Source: DATDCY01 sp964513745
Lineage (GTDB): Bacteria; JAUVQV01; DATDCY01
Direction: 5' to 3'
Length of the DNA stretch: 64,000 bases
Assembly: GCA_964513745.1 (NCBI GenBank)
Contig: CAZEOK010000002.1
Coordinates: 1 to 64,000 of the forward strand
Part shown: positions 59,504 to 64,000 of the stretch, piece after piece
Numbering within the stretch: position 1 is the first letter of the stretch
Layout: each line of letters starts with the position of its first letter
The notes under the pieces: generated by a model
What the model was told of the DNA's origin: nothing
Database searches by the model: none
Seen by the model: only the letters and a program-made list of their open reading frames with translations
Program-made: the position numbers and the translations under genes

Positions 59504-61810
59504 ATGCTGCGACGGTCGTTGACGATTCTCACGGTTCTCCTGCCTCTGGTCGCCTTCACCGGCTCAGGTCGCCGGGCCACTGCTGCAGAGCCGGTCCCCG
59601 CGGAATCCTCACCTGCCGCGCCTGCATACGCCTATCCGGTCATCACGGCTATCGGCGTGGTCAAGGGCAAGTCCGGCACGCTCGTGACCATCAGCGGCAA
59701 CACCGATCTGAAATACGACTATTTCGTCATCGATGGCCGGAGTCTCGTCATCGACGTACCCGGCGCCACCAGTTCGGTCTGGCCGGCGGAGCAGCAGGTG
59801 AACGACGATTTCGTCAGCCGGGTGCGGGTGGCGCAGCAGAGCGGCGACAGACCGGGTGTCCGGGTCGTCTTCGACCTCAAGCGGCCGGACGCCTTCACGG
59901 TTCGCGGGGACACCGGCCAGATCGCCGTGTGGTTCGCTGCCGGGAAGGCCGCAGCGGCTCCTCCGGAAATTCCGGCAGCGGCGGCGTCAGAAGCTCAGCC
60001 TCCGGCGCAGACAGCGCCGGCCACACCCACCGTCGCCCCCCCCCCGGCGCCGGCAGCACTCACCCGGGTCACCGATGTCACGGCAACCCGTCTCCCGAAC
60101 GCGTTTCGCGTCGCAGTGAAGACTGACGCGAAGCCCGTATACCGGGTGCTGGAATCGGGAGATCCGCAAAGGGTTGCCATCGCCATCGATGCTGCCGCGC
60201 TCGGGCCGGACTCCCAAAAGGCGACCGACTACTCGGATCTGGGCACTCCCATCACGCGCATTTCCGTCTGGTCCGAGCAGCACGAGCCACCGGTGGCCAT
60301 GATCGCCATCGACCTGCGCCAGCCGTTGCCGTTTCGCGTGTTCACCGATGCCTATGGGCTGAATGTTGATTTCAATTCCGATGTCCGCCGTGCGGCTGAG
60401 CCGGTCTCGCCGGCTCCATCGCTCCTGACACCGACCCCTGAGCCGGTTGAGAGCGCGACCCGCGGATCGTCTCCCCGGGATTCCGAGCGCCTGACGAAAG
60501 CGTTCACGGGCAAAAAAATCACCCTGGACTTCCTCGACGCCGACATCACGGACATCTTCAGGCTCATCGCCGAAGTCTCCGGCATGAATATCGTCGCAAG
60601 CGAGGACATCAAGAACAAGCGCAGCGTCAAGATGACGGAGATCCCCTGGGACCAGGCCCTCGATCTGATACTCAAGACGAACAACCCCCAGCTCGTGCAG
60701 GTCCCGGAGACGGGTAACGTCGTCCGGATCACGACGTTGAACAGCGTGCTCGTCGAGGAGGCGGCGGCGGAAAAACGCCGTCTTGAACAGATCAAGAACC
60801 AGCGCAACATGGACGAGGACATGAAAAAATCCATCGAGGCCCAGCAGAACCTGGAGCCGCTGGTCTTGAAGAGTTACGCCATCTCCTATGGAAAGGCTGG
60901 CGACATCAAGAACTTCCTCGAGAAAAGCCTGATTTCAGAGCGCGGCAAGAATTTGATCCAGTACGACGATCGCACCAATCTCCTGGTCGTCCAGGACATC
61001 GCCGCCCGGATACCCGAGATCGATCGCGTCGTCCAGGCGCTGGACACGCCGACCCCGGCGGTCCTCGTGGAGGCCCGTATCGTTGAAGTTTCAAGCGGCT
61101 ACGAGCAGCAACTCGGCGTCCAGTGGAACATGGCCGGCGTCGCCGATGCCGCCCACGGCAACGCCACGGACTTCGCGTTCCCGAACTCGATGAGCGTCGG
61201 CGGCACGCAGAGCACCGACACCGGCAGCTACCTGGTCAACCTCCCCGCCGCCTCTGCGACGTCGGGGATCGGCTTCACCTTCGGCCATATCGCAAACACG
61301 CTGAGCCTCGACATGCGCCTGTCGGCGATGGAGCAGCTTGGCCAGACCAAGATCCTCTCCAACCCGAAGGTCCTGGTGATCCAGAACCAGAAGGCGGAAA
61401 TAAATGTTGGTTCGCAGCTGCCGGTAACCAAGACAAGCTCCGAAGGCGACCGCACCGTGGAGTGGAAGAATGTCGGTATCGTTCTCGAGGTCAAACCCCA
61501 GGTGACGAAAGACAATCGGGTCTTTTTGGAGATTTTGGTCGAGAAATCCTCCCAGGGCGAGAACGTCGACACAACCGACGGCACAATGTTCTCGATCAAC
61601 ACTAGTCGGGCAAAAACCCAAGTCCTGATCGCGGACGGGGAGACGACGGTCATCGGCGGGCTCTTCGTGCAGGAGACCATCAAGGACGAAAGCTCGGTGC
61701 CCGGGCTCTCGAAACTGCCGCTTGTCGGCTGGCTCTTCAAGAACAAGAGCGACACCCAGCGCAAGTCGGAGCTGATGATCTTCCTGACCCCGCGGCTCGT
61801 CGCGCAGTAG
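59504..61810 (+). CDS. pilQ: Type IV pilus secretin PilQ
   Basis: The outer-membrane pore for type IV pili. The 768-residue protein has a signal peptide (SLTILTVLLPLVAFTGSG) and two AMIN-like domains (about 48-145 and 188-290). A STN domain (about 335-400; KKITLDFLDADITDIFRLIAEVSGMNIV), an N1 domain (about 455-530) and the secretin core (about 530-768) follow, with VPGLSKLPLVGWLFKNKS and the terminal ELMIFLTPRLV. It stands alone here; pilMNOP, normally upstream, are absent from the window, and truA lies divergent. A TTGACA at 59384-59389 in the gap may be its -35, but no good -10 follows. CGGAGG lies 13 bases before the ATG. Confidence 0.95.
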   Translation: MLRRSLTILTVLLPLVAFTGSGRRATAAEPVPAESSPAAPAYAYPVITAIGVVKGKSGTLVTISGNTDLKYDYFVIDGRSLVIDVPGATSSVWPAEQQVNDDFVSRVRVAQQSGDRPGVRVVFDLKRPDAFTVRGDTGQIAVWFAAGKAAAAPPEIPAAAASEAQPPAQTAPATPTVAPPPAPAALTRVTDVTATRLPNAFRVAVKTDAKPVYRVLESGDPQRVAIAIDAAALGPDSQKATDYSDLGTPITRISVWSEQHEPPVAMIAIDLRQPLPFRVFTDAYGLNVDFNSDVRRAAEPVSPAPSLLTPTPEPVESATRGSSPRDSERLTKAFTGKKITLDFLDADITDIFRLIAEVSGMNIVASEDIKNKRSVKMTEIPWDQALDLILKTNNPQLVQVPETGNVVRITTLNSVLVEEAAAEKRRLEQIKNQRNMDEDMKKSIEAQQNLEPLVLKSYAISYGKAGDIKNFLEKSLISERGKNLIQYDDRTNLLVVQDIAARIPEIDRVVQALDTPTPAVLVEARIVEVSSGYEQQLGVQWNMAGVADAAHGNATDFAFPNSMSVGGTQSTDTGSYLVNLPAASATSGIGFTFGHIANTLSLDMRLSAMEQLGQTKILSNPKVLVIQNQKAEINVGSQLPVTKTSSEGDRTVEWKNVGIVLEVKPQVTKDNRVFLEILVEKSSQGENVDTTDGTMFSINTSRAKTQVLIADGETTVIGGLFVQETIKDESSVPGLSKLPLVGWLFKNKSDTQRKSELMIFLTPRLVAQ

Positions 61811-61813
61811 CTC

Positions 61814-61839
61814 GCCGCGGACGCCAGAACCTCCGCGGC
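61814..61839. terminator. Hairpin between convergent pilQ and M50 peptidase genes
   Basis: GCCGCGG (61814-61820) and CCGCGGC (61833-61839) form a seven-pair stem with a 12-base loop in the 48-base space between the two stops. No U tract follows on either strand, so termination is only possible. Confidence 0.35.
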
Positions 61840-61858
61840 GCGCCCAGAAGCCGCCGCG

Positions 61859-62704
61859 CTACATCACGAACGCCGCCGGCGCAAGCGTGAGCGCCAGCAG
61901 TGCCGCGGCCGCTGCCCCCAGCATCTTCTCGCGCGCTCCGAGCGGTGAATCCTCCGCGAGCACCGGCGGGTGGCGCAAGCCCATGAGCAACAGCATTCCG
62001 CCCCAGAGAAACCAGCCCCACCAGAAAAATCCGAGCGGGGCGAGTGCGAGCACGACCAGCCGCGATATCCCTTCCTGACGGCGCCCCGCAAGCGCGTAGA
62101 GGACATGCCCGCCGTCGAGTTGGCCGACGGGGAGCAGGTTGATAGCCGTCACGAAGAAGCCGATCCAGGCCGCGAAGGCAACCGGATGCAGCACCAGGGT
62201 CGCGTTCTGCGGCAGCGATCCCAGCACCAGACGTTCCAGCAGCGCAAACAGCAGTGAATTCCCCAGCCCGATCCCGGGTGAAGCACCGCTTCCGGTGCTC
62301 GCTGCCGCGGCATGGACGACCACGCGGGAAAGCCGCAACCCTGACACCGCCAATGGCAGCGCCACGAGAAAGCCGGCGAGCGGCCCCGCGATCCCGATCT
62401 CGAGCAGCGATCGGCGATCGGGGATCGGGGACTCGATACGGATAACCGCGCCGAACGTCCCCGCCAGCGTCGGCGCCGGTATGAACAGCGGCAGGCTCGC
62501 GCGCACACCGTGGCGATGCGAGGTGATGTAGTGCGAGAACTCGTGAGCGAGCAGTATCACGAGGATCGACGCCGAGAACGGGACGCCCTCCAGGAGCGCC
62601 GCCGGGTCGGCGAAGGGATCGGCGCCAGCCAGCAGGCTCCCGGCGCCCAGCGTGGTGACGACCGTGGCCAGGAACATCAGGATCGGGATCCGCTTATCCC
62701 TCAC
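61859..62704 (-). CDS. Site-2-protease-type M50 metallopeptidase
   Basis: An intramembrane zinc protease of 281 residues with about six to seven helices. The zinc motif HEFSH gives H54, E55 and H58. The third ligand is the aspartate in NLLPVGQLDGGH. No PDZ or CBS domain is present. Substrate unknown; such proteases cut anti-sigma factors or other single-span proteins. The GTG at 62704 follows the PTS enzyme I gene by 18 bases. Confidence 0.9.
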   Translation of the reverse strand: MRDKRIPILMFLATVVTTLGAGSLLAGADPFADPAALLEGVPFSASILVILLAHEFSHYITSHRHGVRASLPLFIPAPTLAGTFGAVIRIESPIPDRRSLLEIGIAGPLAGFLVALPLAVSGLRLSRVVVHAAAASTGSGASPGIGLGNSLLFALLERLVLGSLPQNATLVLHPVAFAAWIGFFVTAINLLPVGQLDGGHVLYALAGRRQEGISRLVVLALAPLGFFWWGWFLWGGMLLLMGLRHPPVLAEDSPLGAREKMLGAAAAALLALTLAPAAFVM

Positions 62705-62722
62705 GAGGGTCGCGCCACCCCG

Positions 62723-64000
62723 CTAGATCAGACACACCTGCCTCCCGTCGTCGGTGATGTCGTCGGGAAAGCGTCGGATCATCTCGCTTTTTATGTACTG
62801 CTCGCCCTCCCAGGCCGTGCCGAACTGCGTGAGCGCGACCGCCAGTTGCTGCGCATCGGCCAGCCGCGTGGCCCGGACGATCTTCTTCACGCGCGGCAGC
62901 GAGACGGCGTTCATGCTCAGCGAATCGATGCCCATGCCGATCAGCAGCTGGGTGTAGATCGGCTCGCCGGCCATCTCGCCGCACATCGCCACGGGAATTC
63001 CCTGCGTGTGCGCCGCGCGCACCGTCTCGCGGATGATCCGCAGGACCGCCGGGTGCAGCGGGCGGTAGAGGTAGGCCACGTGCTCGTTGACCCGGTCGAT
63101 TGCCAGCGCGTACTGGATCAGGTCGTTGGTGCCGATCGAGAAGAAGTCGGCCTCGCTCGCCAGGATGTCGGCGATGATCGCCGCGGCGGGCGTCTCGATC
63201 ATCACGCCGACCTCGAGTCCGCGATCGTAGGGCAGGCCCCGCTGGTCGAGACCCTGCGCTACTTCCCCGAGGATCTCGCGCGCCTGGCGGAGCTCCGAGA
63301 GCTCGGAAACCATCGGGAACATGACCCGGAGCTTGCCGTGGGCGCTCGCCCGCAGGATGCCGGCGAGCTGCGTCTTGAAGGCGGTGACCTCGCGCAGACA
63401 GAAGCGGATGGCGCGCAGGCCGAGCGCGGGATTCATCTCCTTGGCCAGGGGGACCTGGGAGAGGAACTTGTCCCCGCCCAGATCAAACGTGCGGATCGTC
63501 GCCGGCCTCGGGCGGATCGACTCGATCAGGTGCCGGTAGAGGCCGTAGTGCTCGTCCTCGGTCGGCATGTCGGAACGATTGAAGTAAATGAACTCCGTCC
63601 GGTAGAGCCCGATGCCGGCGGCCCCGTGCTCGAGTACCGAGGGGATCTCCTCCGGCAACTCGATGTTCGCCTCCAGCCCAACGCGGTACCCCTCGAGCGT
63701 CTCGGCGGGCAGCTCGCGCAGCTTGTGCAATTCGACATCGTAGCGGTGGTAGCGGCGCTTCAGCGCCGCGTAGTGCCGCACGGTCTCCTCGTCCGGATGC
63801 AGGTAGAGCTGCCCGGTGTTGCCGTCGATGATCAGCGGGTCGCCGTTCTCGACCCGCCGGGTGATGTCCTCGAGGCCGACCACCGCCGGGATTTCCAGCG
63901 AGCGTGCAACAATGGCGGTGTGCGAGGTCTTCCCGCCCATGTCGATGGCGAAACCCCGCACCCATTCCTTGCGCATCTGCGCCGTGTCCGACGGAGAGAG
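62723..64000 (-). CDS. ptsI: PTS enzyme I (phosphoenolpyruvate-protein phosphotransferase), N-terminus off the window
   Basis: Enzyme I takes phosphate from PEP and passes it to HPr. The visible 425 residues begin within the phosphohistidine domain: GGKTSHTAIVARSLEIPAVVG holds the active histidine. They continue through the PEP-binding barrel (GIGLYRTEFIYF, RTFDLGGDKF, NPALGLRAIRF, MIETPAAA, FFSIGTNDLIQYALAIDR, MCGEMAGEP). The open frame reaches the window edge. A preceding GAF domain (as in PtsP) would lie outside, so ptsI versus ptsP cannot be decided. It is followed by the M50 peptidase gene on the same strand. Confidence 0.93.
   Translation of the reverse strand, partial: LSPSDTAQMRKEWVRGFAIDMGGKTSHTAIVARSLEIPAVVGLEDITRRVENGDPLIIDGNTGQLYLHPDEETVRHYAALKRRYHRYDVELHKLRELPAETLEGYRVGLEANIELPEEIPSVLEHGAAGIGLYRTEFIYFNRSDMPTEDEHYGLYRHLIESIRPRPATIRTFDLGGDKFLSQVPLAKEMNPALGLRAIRFCLREVTAFKTQLAGILRASAHGKLRVMFPMVSELSELRQAREILGEVAQGLDQRGLPYDRGLEVGVMIETPAAAIIADILASEADFFSIGTNDLIQYALAIDRVNEHVAYLYRPLHPAVLRIIRETVRAAHTQGIPVAMCGEMAGEPIYTQLLIGMGIDSLSMNAVSLPRVKKIVRATRLADAQQLAVALTQFGTAWEGEQYIKSEMIRRFPDDITDDGRQVCLI

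Noticed and set aside
1..64000. tRNA, rRNA, CRISPR arrays, insertion sequences or prophage genes
   Set aside because: I looked for CCA-ended cloverleaf segments in the larger gaps, regularly spaced repeats and transposase or integrase motifs and found none.

Overview
The window is high-GC chromosomal DNA from a diderm (Gram-negative) bacterium. Evidence for an outer membrane is the LPS exporter pair lptF/lptG, an mlaE/mlaF/mlaD lipid transport set, a PilQ secretin, a SurA-type chaperone, an outer-membrane beta-barrel and a Cus-type metal efflux system. Gene content and neighbourhoods (prs-rplY-pth-rpsF-ssb-rpsR-DUF2232, rplI-dnaB, tmk-holB-ricT, radA, UPF0280, MCE proteins with repeated GRLVND motifs) resemble the former Deltaproteobacteria (Desulfobacterota-like). 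This is inference from gene order, not a phylogeny. A run of ten Ns near the left end shows the sequence is a scaffold, probably from a metagenome.

Layout. 1-1438: the C-terminal part of pmbA/tldE, broken by the gap. 1.5-2.5 kb: gpsA. 2.8-6.6 kb (minus): an outer-membrane barrel gene, trpB2, a Crp-like regulator and accD. 6.7-11.4 kb (plus): the prs-rplY-pth and rpsF-ssb-rpsR translation/replication block, then a DUF2232 membrane protein. 11.4-22.0 kb (plus): mutS-amidase-EF-G, with start/stop overlaps, and a two-gene heterodimeric ABC exporter. 22.2-31.4 kb (minus): a copper/silver-type efflux operon made of a double-length TolC protein, CusB, CusA, a His-rich YtkA-like protein and an OB-fold-like lipoprotein. 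31.5-43.9 kb (minus): plsY, UPF0280, radA, mlaD-F-E, alr, dnaB, rplI, then ricT, holB, tmk and a MogA-like gene; reading order is right to left. 44.2-52.3 kb (plus): a ComEA-like protein, an Rrf2 regulator, lptF-lptG, smc and ftsY. 52.3-54.5 kb (minus): a response regulator, SurA/PpiC and a VOC protein. 54.5-57.6 kb (plus): a GYD protein, a Wzm/Wzt polysaccharide exporter and DUF1573. 57.6-59.3 kb (minus): a TPR protein and truA. 59.5-61.8 kb (plus): pilQ. 61.9-64.0 kb (minus): an M50 peptidase and the C-terminal part of PTS enzyme I.

Most genes are housekeeping, tightly packed, and often overlap by ATGA or GTGA. GTG starts are common and a few TTG starts are likely. Several promoters with near-consensus -35/-10 boxes can be read directly. 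The least ordinary parts are the Cus operon with its four-repeat TolC protein, a related repeat found in three intergenic regions (two of them around the Cus operon), paired dyads inside the smc promoter, a REP-like hairpin after lptG, an AT-rich 160-bp island before UPF0280, and the pmbA gene split by an assembly gap. I saw no rRNA, tRNA, CRISPR array, transposase or phage gene.
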